A stretch of DNA of 36,022 nucleotides from Nitrosomonas sp. (GTDB taxonomy: Bacteria > Pseudomonadota > Gammaproteobacteria > Burkholderiales > Nitrosomonadaceae): positions 1 to 36,022 of the forward strand of contig JAGRFM010000050.1 of assembly GCA_020446045.1 (NCBI GenBank), in the 5' to 3' direction. Below are positions 8,320-16,694 of the stretch, piece after piece. Each line of letters starts with the position of its first letter. Position 1 is the first letter of the stretch. The position numbers and the translations under genes were made by a program. The notes beneath the pieces were generated by a model, which saw nothing but the letters and a program-made list of their open reading frames with translations, was not told the origin of the DNA and ran no database searches.

Positions 8320-8979
8320 ATGTTTTTTTGGATCATAAAGCGTGATTTACTGCTGGCAGTACGTCGAAGATCAGATGTTTTAACGACACTGTTCTTTTTT
8401 GTCATCGTGGTCAGCTTGTTTCCTTTGAGTGTCGGTCCGGAAATGAATTTATTACGCACGATGGCTCCGGGTGTTGTTTGGGTTGCAGCGCTGCTGGCGT
8501 CAATGTTGTCGTTAGGGCGGTTGTTTTCTAATGATTACCTTGATGGCACATTGGAACAAATGCTGCTGTCACCACAATCATTTTCCTTGCTTGTGTTAGG
8601 AAAAGCGCTGGCGCATTGGTTGGTTACTGGTGTGCCGCTGGTATTGATGGCACCTGTCCTGGGTATACAATATGATCTTCCGGCAGATGCGCTGTTTGTA
8701 TTAGTTGTTTCCCTGCTATTAGGGACACCTGTGTTAAGTCTGATTGGCGCTATTGGTGCCGCACTGACGTTGGGACTTCGTGGTGGTGGTGTTTTGGTAT
8801 CGTTATTAGTGTTACCGCTCTATATACCGGTTTTAATTTTCGGTGCCGGCGCAGTTGAAGCGAATATGGCCGGAGTGAGTTTTGAAGCGCATTTGTCGCT
8901 ACTGGGTGCTTTTTTACTGGTTTCCCTGGTTTTTTCACCCTGGGCGACAGCATCGTCATTGCGCGTTTCGATGGAATAA
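8320..8979 (+). CDS. ccmB: Heme exporter membrane protein CcmB
   Basis: CcmB is the membrane partner of CcmA in the ABC-type complex that works with CcmC and CcmD to recycle CcmE. The 219 residues form about six hydrophobic segments, with an N-terminal cytoplasmic stretch (IKRDLLLAVRRRSDV) and the family's LFSNDYLDGTLEQMLLSP loop near residues 68-85. It begins one base after the ccmA stop. It is followed by a 202-base gap that contains an FNR-type box, so the operon may be interrupted here by a second promoter. Confidence 0.95.
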   Translation: MFFWIIKRDLLLAVRRRSDVLTTLFFFVIVVSLFPLSVGPEMNLLRTMAPGVVWVAALLASMLSLGRLFSNDYLDGTLEQMLLSPQSFSLLVLGKALAHWLVTGVPLVLMAPVLGIQYDLPADALFVLVVSLLLGTPVLSLIGAIGAALTLGLRGGGVLVSLLVLPLYIPVLIFGAGAVEANMAGVSFEAHLSLLGAFLLVSLVFSPWATASSLRVSME

Positions 8980-9052
8980 AATTTTGTTGAACGGGTGAGC
9001 TTTAAACGATAAAACTTATATTTTAGAAACAAAGCTTAAAATCCGAATTTGT

Positions 9053-9066
9053 TTGATCTTAATCAA
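9053..9066. promoter_or_regulatory. FNR/ANR (CRP-family) binding box upstream of ccmC
   Basis: TTGATCTTAATCAA is a perfect match to the TTGAT-N4-ATCAA consensus for FNR-type regulators. A -10-like TATAAA lies downstream at 9093-9098. The box centre is about 33 bases before that hexamer, a few bases more than the ideal for a class II FNR promoter but in the right range. It sits in the 202-base gap between ccmB and ccmC. In E. coli the ccm genes lie under FNR-dependent control, which makes a functional site plausible here. Confidence 0.6.
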
Positions 9067-9181
9067 AGCAATTTCTGGATTCTTAGTTTTGGTATAAAAT
9101 GGAATGTTTAGAGAATACTCATATGTAGTTCTATTAACTAAAATCATTCATATTTAAAAGATATATAAAATCTAAATACAT

Positions 9182-9925
9182 ATGGCAATTAATTGGTACA
9201 AATATTCATCACCTGCCAGTTTTTATTCGTTGGCGGGTAAAATGATTCCTTTTTTTTCGATCCTTGCAATTGGCTTATTGGCAGCCGGTCTATACATTGG
9301 CTTTTTCGTAGCGCCGACAGATTTTCAGCAAGGTGAAGCGTATCGCATCATTTTTATCCATGTGCCCGCTGCCTGGATGTCAATGTTTCTATATGTCGTT
9401 ATGGCGTGTTGGGCCGGTATCGGTCTCGCCTTTAATACGCGTTTATCATCAATGATGGCGACTGCAATCGCTCCAACCGGCGCCATGTTTACATTTTTGG
9501 CGTTATGGACGGGCTCACTTTGGGGAAAACCGATGTGGGGAACATGGTGGGTCTGGGATGCACGTTTGACATCTGAATTGATCTTGTTATTTCTTTATCT
9601 GGGTTTCATGTCATTACAGGCCGCAATTGATGATCCGCGCAGAGCGGATAAAGCAGGTGCAATTATCGCAATTGTCGGTGTTATTAATATTCCGATTATT
9701 TATTTCTCAGTACAATGGTGGAATACACTACATCAAGGTGCATCGGTCAGTGTGACACAGGCGCCAACAATGGCTTCAATTATGTTGACGGGGATGATGG
9801 TTATGGTGTTTGCCAGCTGGATGTATTCAATTGCAATTATTCTAAAGCGAGTGCGCGTCATTATTCTCGAACGGGAAAGCCATACAGCATGGGTCACTGA
9901 ACTCAAAAATAAAGGGGCACTGTAA
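9182..9925 (+). CDS. ccmC: Heme-handling protein CcmC
   Basis: CcmC loads heme onto CcmE in the periplasm. The 247-residue protein has six membrane segments and the tryptophan-rich WWD-type motif WGKPMWGTWWVWDARLT at 114-130. Its two heme-axial histidines fall at H60 (FIHVPAAW) and H184 (NTLHQG), the same numbering as described for E. coli CcmC. The start ATG follows an AT-rich leader with no obvious Shine-Dalgarno. The stop overlaps the ccmD start by one base (TAATG). Confidence 0.97.
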   Translation: MAINWYKYSSPASFYSLAGKMIPFFSILAIGLLAAGLYIGFFVAPTDFQQGEAYRIIFIHVPAAWMSMFLYVVMACWAGIGLAFNTRLSSMMATAIAPTGAMFTFLALWTGSLWGKPMWGTWWVWDARLTSELILLFLYLGFMSLQAAIDDPRRADKAGAIIAIVGVINIPIIYFSVQWWNTLHQGASVSVTQAPTMASIMLTGMMVMVFASWMYSIAIILKRVRVIILERESHTAWVTELKNKGAL

Positions 9926-10218
9926 TGATTTGGTCTAGCTGGTCCGAGTTCTTCGACATGGGAGGATACGGCTTTTATGTTTGGGGTTCGTATCTAGTCA
10001 CATTTGCATGCGTCATTGGTGAAGTCATTTTAATTTCACAGCGGCGTAGAACTTTAGTCAAAACATATGGTCTGATTCACGATTCAAATAATGATGAGAT
10101 TTCTGATCCTGAAACGTCTCCTACTGAGACTGAAAAAACATCAGAAGTAGATGAATCTACAGATATTTCAGATTCGAATTCTAATATAGAAGAGAAGAAA
10201 AATGAAACCACGTCATAA
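9925..10218 (+). CDS. ccmD: Heme exporter protein CcmD, with a long acidic tail
   Basis: CcmD is a small single-pass protein needed to release holo-CcmE from the CcmABC complex. The first 50 residues are typical: [19 protein letters not shown], a transmembrane helix, then the basic SQRRR stop-transfer. Beyond this lies an unusual tail of about 45 residues rich in Asp, Glu, Ser and Thr; many family members end near 60-70 residues. It starts within the ccmC stop codon and its end overlaps ccmE by 17 bases, so the tail is constrained by ccmE translation initiation. Confidence 0.92.
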   Translation: MIWSSWSEFFDMGGYGFYVWGSYLVTFACVIGEVILISQRRRTLVKTYGLIHDSNNDEISDPETSPTETEKTSEVDESTDISDSNSNIEEKKNETTS

Positions 10219-10651
10219 ACGACTTGCAGTGATTACTGCAGGTGTTACCGCATTGGGATTTGCCGCAGTTCTGGTACTTAACGCATTTCAGAGTAATCTG
10301 GTTTTTTTCTATAGTCCGACACAGGTTATTGCCAACGAGGCGCCTATGGATAAGAGTTTCAGAATAGGTGGGTTGGTGGAAGAAGGAAGTGTACAACGTG
10401 AAGATGAAAACACGACCGTTAGATTCGCAATAACCGATACCGCTGAAGTCATTCAAGTAGTATATACCGGAATTCTTCCCGATTTATTTAGAGAAGGAAA
10501 AGGTGTTGTTGCACAAGGTAAGCTCAGCTCCAAGGGGGTTTTTGAAGCCGATGAAGTTTTAGCCAAGCATGATGAGAACTATATGCCTCCTGAAGCTGCA
10601 CTCGCCTTGGAAGAAGCCGCAAAAGCACAAAGAAACTCGTTGACACAATAG
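10202..10651 (+). CDS. ccmE: Heme chaperone CcmE
   Basis: CcmE is the membrane-anchored periplasmic chaperone that binds heme covalently and hands it to CcmFH. The 149 residues consist of an N-terminal anchor (about 8-28), an OB-fold beta barrel, and the heme-binding motif [12 protein letters not shown], with the covalent histidine at H123 and the conserved tyrosine at Y127. The C-terminus is a flexible Ala/Glu-rich tail. It overlaps ccmD by 17 bases. Confidence 0.96.
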   Translation: MKPRHKRLAVITAGVTALGFAAVLVLNAFQSNLVFFYSPTQVIANEAPMDKSFRIGGLVEEGSVQREDENTTVRFAITDTAEVIQVVYTGILPDLFREGKGVVAQGKLSSKGVFEADEVLAKHDENYMPPEAALALEEAAKAQRNSLTQ

Positions 10652-10720
10652 CAGCCTGAGACGCGTTTAAAATCCGGCCCGGCTTATTATTATATAAATT
10701 TATTCAATAATTAGAATACT

Positions 10721-12772
10721 ATGATTCCAGAAATTGGTAATTTTGCATTAATTCTTGCCTTGTTATTGGCAACCGTTCAAGGTACGTTACCGTTACTCGG
10801 CGCCGCACGTAATATCCCTTCTTGGATGGCGTTGGCAAAGCCTGTCGTACAAGGTCAGTTTGTTTTTGTCTTGATCGCTTTTCTGTGCCTTGGATATTCA
10901 TTTGTAACCAGCGATTTTTCAGTATTAAATGTAGCACGGAATTCGAATACTGAATTACCGCTACAATACAGAATTGCTGCAACATGGGGATCTCATGAAG
11001 GTTCGCTGCTGCTGTGGGTGTTAATGCTCGCCGGATGGTCGGTTGCGGTCAGTGTCTTCAGTAAGCAATTGCCGGAAGATATGGTGGCGCGGGTAATTGG
11101 CGTACTAGGTTTGGTTAGTATTGGTTTCCTGTTATTTATGCTAATGACATCCAATCCATTTGACCGTTTACTGCCGGCTGCAATGGAAGGCAGTGATCTT
11201 AATCCGTTACTGCAAGATCCGGGGATGGTAATACATCCGCCGATGCTGTATATGGGTTATGTTGGTTTTTCGGTGGCTTTTGCATTTGCCATTGCCGCAT
11301 TGCTCAGTGGCAAATTGGATGCTACCTGGGCGCGTTGGTCTCGTCCATGGACAACGGTTGCATGGGTATTCCTGACATTTGGAATCATGCTGGGCAGTTG
11401 GTGGGCATATTATGAACTTGGTTGGGGGGGCTGGTGGTTCTGGGATCCCGTAGAAAATGCTTCTTTCATGCCCTGGTTGGTCGGTACTGCTTTAATGCAT
11501 TCGCTGGCGGTCACTGAAAAGCGCGGCAGCTTCAAAAGCTGGACCGTGTTGCTGGCCATATGTACATTTGCTTTATGCTTGCTGGGTACATTCCTGGTTC
11601 GTTCGGGCGTTTTGACTTCGGTTCATGCTTTTGCAACTGATCCTGAAAGGGGTGTGTTTATTCTTGGTTTCCTGTTTGTTACCGTAACATTGTCACTGCT
11701 GCTATTTGCCTGGCGTGCACCGAAAGTTGGACTGGGGGGTAAATTTGATTTGATGTCACGCGAATCCATGTTGCTGGCGAATAATTTGTTATTACTCGTT
11801 GCGTCTGCTAGCGTAATGTTGGGAACTTTGTATCCACTTGTTATGGATTCGCTGAATTTAGGCAAAATATCAGTCGGGCCTCCTTATTTTGAGGCTGTTT
11901 TTGTGCCTATCATGACACCGGCAATTTTCCTGATCGGACTTGGCCCCATTTCCAGATGGAAGCAAATGAGTCTGCCTACACTGGCAGTGCGGATTCGATG
12001 GGCTATAGGGGTGAGTTTTGTTAGCGCATTGATTGCTCCGTATTACATGGGTGAATGGAAACCATTGGTTAGCTTCGGCTTGTTGCTGGCATTCTGGATT
12101 TTCTTCAGCATTCTGGTGAGCTTTAAGCATCGCTTGGCGAATAGTGGTCAAGGGAATATTTTTACGAAACTGGCCAAGCAGTCGAGGAGTTTTTATGGTA
12201 TGCACTGTGCGCATTTGGGTGTTGCCGTGTTTATTATCGGTGTAACGCTAGTTAATGGTTATGAGACTGAAAAAGACGTGCGTATGGATATCGGCAGCCG
12301 GGTGACAATCGGTGATTATGCATTCCAGTTTAATGGTGTAACCGATGTCGTAGGCCCTAATTACATGTCGGTAAAAGGTGAAATCGATGTGCTCAAGGAC
12401 GGTGAATTTATACGAAAACTATACCCGGAAAAACGTACATACAACGCTTCAGGGATGGTGATGACCGAGGCGGCGATTGATACGGGTATATTCCGTGATC
12501 TTTATGTGGCGTTAGGTGAACCTTTGTCGAATGATGCTTGGGTTGTGCGGGCCTATCACAAGCCTTTTGTTGACTGGATCTGGTTTGGTTGTCTGTTGAT
12601 GGCAATTGGTGGGATTACCTCAGTCTGTGATAAACGTTATCGTTTGAAAATTAAAAATAAAAGTAAATCTTTTGCAAGCAAAACAAAAGAGTCGGATGAA
12701 CGTGTTGTGGGAGATGCCAAGCCTGCGGCAACTGTAGATCCCTCTTTAGTATCGGAGACACGGAAAGTATGA
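10721..12772 (+). CDS. ccmF: Cytochrome c heme lyase subunit CcmF
   Basis: CcmF receives heme from holo-CcmE and, with CcmH/CcmI, attaches it to apocytochrome c. The 683-residue length is typical. The protein is mostly transmembrane helices, with the WWD heme-handling motif WGGWWFWDPVENASFMPWL starting at W235 and the conserved TWGSHEGSLLLWV segment near residue 90. A periplasmic domain precedes the last helix, and a basic/Ser-rich cytoplasmic tail ends the protein. The stop overlaps the ccmG start (ATGA). Confidence 0.97.
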   Translation: MIPEIGNFALILALLLATVQGTLPLLGAARNIPSWMALAKPVVQGQFVFVLIAFLCLGYSFVTSDFSVLNVARNSNTELPLQYRIAATWGSHEGSLLLWVLMLAGWSVAVSVFSKQLPEDMVARVIGVLGLVSIGFLLFMLMTSNPFDRLLPAAMEGSDLNPLLQDPGMVIHPPMLYMGYVGFSVAFAFAIAALLSGKLDATWARWSRPWTTVAWVFLTFGIMLGSWWAYYELGWGGWWFWDPVENASFMPWLVGTALMHSLAVTEKRGSFKSWTVLLAICTFALCLLGTFLVRSGVLTSVHAFATDPERGVFILGFLFVTVTLSLLLFAWRAPKVGLGGKFDLMSRESMLLANNLLLLVASASVMLGTLYPLVMDSLNLGKISVGPPYFEAVFVPIMTPAIFLIGLGPISRWKQMSLPTLAVRIRWAIGVSFVSALIAPYYMGEWKPLVSFGLLLAFWIFFSILVSFKHRLANSGQGNIFTKLAKQSRSFYGMHCAHLGVAVFIIGVTLVNGYETEKDVRMDIGSRVTIGDYAFQFNGVTDVVGPNYMSVKGEIDVLKDGEFIRKLYPEKRTYNASGMVMTEAAIDTGIFRDLYVALGEPLSNDAWVVRAYHKPFVDWIWFGCLLMAIGGITSVCDKRYRLKIKNKSKSFASKTKESDERVVGDAKPAATVDPSLVSETRKV

Positions 12773-13299
12773 TGCGTTATTTAACACCCTTGTTTGCATT
12801 TTTGGTTCTGGCCATATTTTTGTTTGTTGGATTGTCGTTAAATCCGAGGCAAGTTCCTTCACCCTTAATCGACAAGCCGGCTCCAGAGTTTGAATTATAT
12901 AGCTTGCATGAGCCTGAGAAGATTTTTTCCTCCAAAGACAATTTGGGTAAGGTATGGCTACTAAATGTCTGGGCCTCATGGTGTGTTGCCTGCCGGGATG
13001 AACATCCGTTATTGGTGGAAATCGCTAGAGCGGGAATAGTTCCGGTTTATGGTTTGAACTACAAGGATGAAAATACTACGGCAAAACAATGGTTAAAGTT
13101 ATACGGTGATCCCTACGTTGCCAGTGTGGTTGATCCAGATGGAACGGTAGGTATTGATTATGGCGTGTACGGTGTTCCGGAAACCTATGTTATTGATAAG
13201 CAAGGTATTATACGGCATAAACAAATCGGCCCGGTAACTGTGGATTCACTACAAAATAAAATTATTCCGCTCATCATGGAATTACAGGGGCAAACATGA
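12769..13299 (+). CDS. ccmG: Thiol:disulfide interchange protein CcmG/DsbE
   Basis: CcmG is a membrane-anchored periplasmic thioredoxin that keeps the CXXCH cysteines of apocytochromes reduced for heme ligation. An N-terminal anchor (about 5-25) precedes a thioredoxin fold with the active site WASWCVACRDEH (C72-V-A-C75). The family's GLNYKDE and YGVYGVPETYVID segments follow, the latter holding the cis-proline. The active-site dipeptide VA is less common than PT or VP. Start and stop both overlap neighbours by four bases (ATGA), so ccmF, ccmG and ccmH are translationally coupled. Confidence 0.95.
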   Translation: MMRYLTPLFAFLVLAIFLFVGLSLNPRQVPSPLIDKPAPEFELYSLHEPEKIFSSKDNLGKVWLLNVWASWCVACRDEHPLLVEIARAGIVPVYGLNYKDENTTAKQWLKLYGDPYVASVVDPDGTVGIDYGVYGVPETYVIDKQGIIRHKQIGPVTVDSLQNKIIPLIMELQGQT

Positions 13300-13934
13300 T
13301 GACGCTAATTCAGTGTTTATTAAGAAGATGGCTTGATAAAGCAAGCATTATCATTTTTTGTCTTGGTATATTGTTGGCTTACCCAATTTTAGGATGGTCA
13401 GAAGAAACTTACAAAGAGGCAATACCTGTTGCCGAAGATCCTGAAATTGAGAAGAGGATGCTGGCGTTAACAGAAGATTTGCGTTGTCTGGTATGTCAGA
13501 ATGAATCTATCGCAGATTCCCGTGCCGACTTCTCGAATGATATTCGACGTATTATTCGAGAGCAGATAAAAGCCAATAAAACAGATGCTGAAATTGTCGA
13601 CTTTCTTGTAGAGCGTTACGGTGATTTTGTCCTGTATAACCCTCCAATGAAAGCGACCACAGTTTTATTATGGTTTGGACCCTTAATCATGTTCCTGATC
13701 GGTGCGTTGGTGCTGATTAAATATTTAAAAGGTAGGCGCGTTCAGATTGAAGATGTTGTATTGACTGACAATGACCGGAAAAAAGTAGCAGCTTTACTTG
13801 ATGAGAAAGAAATAACAGCGAATGTATCGGAAGTTGAAGCAAATAACGAATCATTAACGCAAAATTTTATAAATAAGGAACAACAGAATACGTCTGAGGT
13901 TTCAACAGAAGAAGATAAAGGTAAAAAAATATGA
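13296..13934 (+). CDS. ccmH: Cytochrome c maturation protein CcmH (Ccl2/CycL type)
   Basis: CcmH presents a redox-active RCXXC motif to apocytochrome c within the heme ligation complex. Here it is LRCLVCQNESIADS with C64 and C67. An N-terminal signal or anchor (about 18-33) and a transmembrane helix (about 118-142, ending in KGRR) flank the three-helix periplasmic domain. At 212 residues it is longer than the usual 140-160 because of a charged cytoplasmic tail (about 145-212). It is the short, separate form; the CcmI part is encoded by the next gene. A second ATG at 13299 is an alternative start. Confidence 0.94.
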   Translation: MMTLIQCLLRRWLDKASIIIFCLGILLAYPILGWSEETYKEAIPVAEDPEIEKRMLALTEDLRCLVCQNESIADSRADFSNDIRRIIREQIKANKTDAEIVDFLVERYGDFVLYNPPMKATTVLLWFGPLIMFLIGALVLIKYLKGRRVQIEDVVLTDNDRKKVAALLDEKEITANVSEVEANNESLTQNFINKEQQNTSEVSTEEDKGKKI

Positions 13935-15310
13935 CGGCATTCTGGATTGTTTCAGGAATCTTTATAGTAGTTGCTTTACTTTTCATAGTTCCAACTCTGA
14001 TAAGAAACAAAGATGAAAAGAAAGAATATATAGAGCGTGATGCGGTAAATGTAACGGTCTATCGCGACCAACTAGCTGAACTTGAGAAGGATCTTGAAAA
14101 TGATATCCTGACTCAAGAGCAATATGACCAGAGTAAGCAGGAATTGCAACAGCGCATGCTGCAGGACATTCCAGAAAAGAATAATGAAATCGTTACCACG
14201 AAAAGCGGTAAGTTTGCAAATATTGCTGTTTCAACTTTGATTATTCTGACATTACCGGTTGCAGCCGTCTATCTTTATCTGGAGATTGGTGACACACGCG
14301 GATTGTTACCACAAGCTCAATTGGCTAATGCAACCCAAATGCAACAATCTTCGGGAGCCAGTGGTGGGGGTGGTGCTCCGGAAGGGCATGATAATTTCAT
14401 GTCGGTGCTCGACAACTTGATAACAAGGCTAAATAACGACCCGGAAGATATCGAAGGGTGGTTCATGTTGGCGCGTACTTACGCTATCATGAAACGTTAT
14501 GATGAGGCTGCAGACATATATGGCAGAATCAATGCAATGATTCCGAATGATCCTCAAATATTGAGTGATTATGCTGATGTGCTGGCAATGACTAATGATG
14601 GCAGTCTGATTGGTAGACCGGCTGAATTAATTGAAGCAGCGCTTGAGTTGGATCCTGAATATCCAAAAGCATTGGCATTGGCGGGTACTGTCGAGTTTGA
14701 GAAAAACGATTTTGACCAAGCTGCGATGTATTGGGAAAGACTACTTGCAGTGATACCGCCTGATTCGCAACTGGCACAATCGGTGAAAGAGAGTATTACT
14801 GAAGCCAGAACACTCGCTGGTAAAGAAGCTGGTGAACAGCCGGTTCAGATGGCAGATGCAGGATCAATCAGTTCAGATGACAGTGAATCGGATGGATCTG
14901 CTTCGGTAATGGAAATGCAGCAACCTACCCAAGCGGCCGTGGAAGATGCAAATGCTGAACCAAAGACACTTTCCATATCTGGTACAGTTTCGATTAGTGA
15001 TAAGGTTTCTTCGAGTGTAAATCCGAATGATACGTTGTTTATTTATGCACGTGCAGAAACCGGACCAAAGATGCCACTGGCTATTTTGCGGTTAAAAGCG
15101 AGTGATTTGCCAACATCATTTACACTAACGGATGAAATGGCTATGACACCAGCGATGAAGTTGTCCAGTTTTCCGAATGTTGTGATAGAAGCACGTATTT
15201 CGAAGTCTGGGCAAGCGGTCCCTTCAAGTGGAGATCTGCAAGGATTAAGCGTGCCTGTGAAAGTAGGTGACAATAATGTGGCGATTTTGATTGATTCTCG
15301 CATCCCATAA
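13931..15310 (+). CDS. ccmI: Cytochrome c maturation protein CcmI (CycH), TPR protein
   Basis: CcmI acts as an apocytochrome chaperone that delivers the C-terminus of the substrate to CcmFH. The 459 residues begin with a membrane helix (about 4-24), a cytoplasmic coiled region (YRDQLAELEKDLENDILTQE), and a second helix (about 95-115). Periplasmic TPR repeats follow (about 150-290; WFMLARTYAIMKRYDEAADIY), then a C-terminal beta-rich domain (about 345-459) like that of other betaproteobacterial CcmI. The linker between TPR and C-terminal domains is acidic/Ser-rich. It overlaps ccmH by four bases and ends the operon. Confidence 0.93.
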   Translation: MTAFWIVSGIFIVVALLFIVPTLIRNKDEKKEYIERDAVNVTVYRDQLAELEKDLENDILTQEQYDQSKQELQQRMLQDIPEKNNEIVTTKSGKFANIAVSTLIILTLPVAAVYLYLEIGDTRGLLPQAQLANATQMQQSSGASGGGGAPEGHDNFMSVLDNLITRLNNDPEDIEGWFMLARTYAIMKRYDEAADIYGRINAMIPNDPQILSDYADVLAMTNDGSLIGRPAELIEAALELDPEYPKALALAGTVEFEKNDFDQAAMYWERLLAVIPPDSQLAQSVKESITEARTLAGKEAGEQPVQMADAGSISSDDSESDGSASVMEMQQPTQAAVEDANAEPKTLSISGTVSISDKVSSSVNPNDTLFIYARAETGPKMPLAILRLKASDLPTSFTLTDEMAMTPAMKLSSFPNVVIEARISKSGQAVPSSGDLQGLSVPVKVGDNNVAILIDSRIP

Positions 15311-15357
15311 TGTGCCTATTTATAGATCAATGAATCTGTTTAAATGTTTAATGGAAT

Positions 15358-15819
15358 ATGTTAGAAATCAATAAACCGGTAACAGCGTTTCAGTTACCGT
15401 CAACAAGTGGAAAAGTATTTTCTCTCTCAGAGAAACTCGGTAAGAATCTCGTGATTTATTTTTATCCTAAAGACAATACGCCGGGCTGCACAACTGAGGG
15501 AGAAAATTTTAGAGATAATTTCGATGCATTTGAAAGCTTAAACTGTGAGATTGTGGGTGTATCACGAGATAGCATAAAATCACATGAAAACTTCAAAGCG
15601 AAGATGAAATTCCCTTTTGAGCTGTTAAGTGACGTGGATGAAACTGCCTGCCAACAGTTCGATGTGATTAAAATGAAGAATATGTACGGCAAGCAGGTTA
15701 GGGGGATTGAACGCAGTACTTTTGTCATTGATACAAACGGTATTCTGAAGCATGCATGGCGTGGTGTTAAAGTTCCTGGTCATGTTGAAGAAGTACTGGC
15801 ATTTGTTAAAATGCTTTAG
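15358..15819 (+). CDS. bcp: Peroxiredoxin of the Bcp/PrxQ family
   Basis: This thiol peroxidase reduces peroxides with electrons usually supplied by thioredoxin. The peroxidatic cysteine lies in YPKDNTPGCTTEGENFRDN (C44). The second cysteine five residues later, which E. coli Bcp uses as resolving cysteine, is replaced by glutamate; C63 and C98 are the only other cysteines, so resolution may use a different residue or partner. The length of 153 residues is normal. It starts 47 bases after ccmI on the same strand and ends 9 bases before a convergent gene. Confidence 0.92.
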   Translation: MLEINKPVTAFQLPSTSGKVFSLSEKLGKNLVIYFYPKDNTPGCTTEGENFRDNFDAFESLNCEIVGVSRDSIKSHENFKAKMKFPFELLSDVDETACQQFDVIKMKNMYGKQVRGIERSTFVIDTNGILKHAWRGVKVPGHVEEVLAFVKML

Positions 15820-15828
15820 TCCACATTA

Positions 15829-16533
15829 TCAATGCTTTAGAGCAGTTATCCATTTAGTATATAACCGTTGGGCAACTGTATTGAGACGTTCCACTTTTTT
15901 GGATAAATCAGTTTCGATTTCTGAAGGTGACTGAACAGTTGGTTCGTCAAGTTGGATAATTTCTTCGTAACTGACATCACACCAGTCCTTAACCATACGC
16001 TCAGTCATTTCGACATGGCATTGCATACCCAAATGTATTCCCAATGCAAAAGCCTGATTTTCACAATGCTTATTTGACAGGATACAGGTTGCGTTTGTTG
16101 GAAGGCTGAAAGTTTCGCCATGCCAGTGAAAAGTTTCGAATTCTGTAATATCGTCGAACCAGGCTTGGGCTTCCTGATTGTTCTGTACATTAACTTGTCC
16201 CCATCCCATTTCCTTGACCGGATTTTGAAACACAGTTCCCCCCAGTGCTTTTGCCATTAATTGACCGCCCAGACAATGACCCAATACTGGTATATCCTGC
16301 TCGACTGCTTGACGAATCAAGGTTAGTGACGGTTCAATCCAGGGAAGATCATCATTAACACTCATGGGGCCTCCCATAAAAACCAATCCACTAAACTGTG
16401 AAATGCTTGCTGGCGGTTTTTCACCTGCATCAATTTTGATGAGTTTCCATGGGATATGATTGTTATCAAGAAATGTGGCAAAATAGCCGGGGCCTTCAAT
16501 AGGTAAATGTCTAAAAACTGCAATGGGTTTCAT
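15829..16533 (-). CDS. Class I glutamine amidotransferase (GMP synthase-like, COG0518)
   Basis: This is a stand-alone class I glutaminase-fold protein of 234 residues. The nucleophile elbow is GHCLGGQ with C87, and the catalytic His-Glu pair fits H173 and E175 in GMQCHVEMT. The first segment (FRHLPIEGPGYFATFL) and MGGPMSVND are typical of GMP-synthase-like amidotransferases that lack the ATP-PPase domain. The true substrate is unknown; relatives are often annotated only as type 1 glutamine amidotransferase. It is transcribed toward bcp and away from the DUF2868 gene, with a 161-base divergent intergenic region (16534-16694) upstream. Confidence 0.88.
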   Translation of the reverse strand: MKPIAVFRHLPIEGPGYFATFLDNNHIPWKLIKIDAGEKPPASISQFSGLVFMGGPMSVNDDLPWIEPSLTLIRQAVEQDIPVLGHCLGGQLMAKALGGTVFQNPVKEMGWGQVNVQNNQEAQAWFDDITEFETFHWHGETFSLPTNATCILSNKHCENQAFALGIHLGMQCHVEMTERMVKDWCDVSYEEIIQLDEPTVQSPSEIETDLSKKVERLNTVAQRLYTKWITALKH

Positions 16534-16694
16534 AAAATGTCCTGAAGAAAATATTCAAAATAATTGATAGTGTTTACACCATTAATCATCATATTTTCTA
16601 CTGGTGGCAAATGTCAATTTACGCGTGTACTTCTTTGGATGGATTCTGTGTATATTCTTAAAGTGATTTATGCTTTTCTAAAAAAATAATTTCA

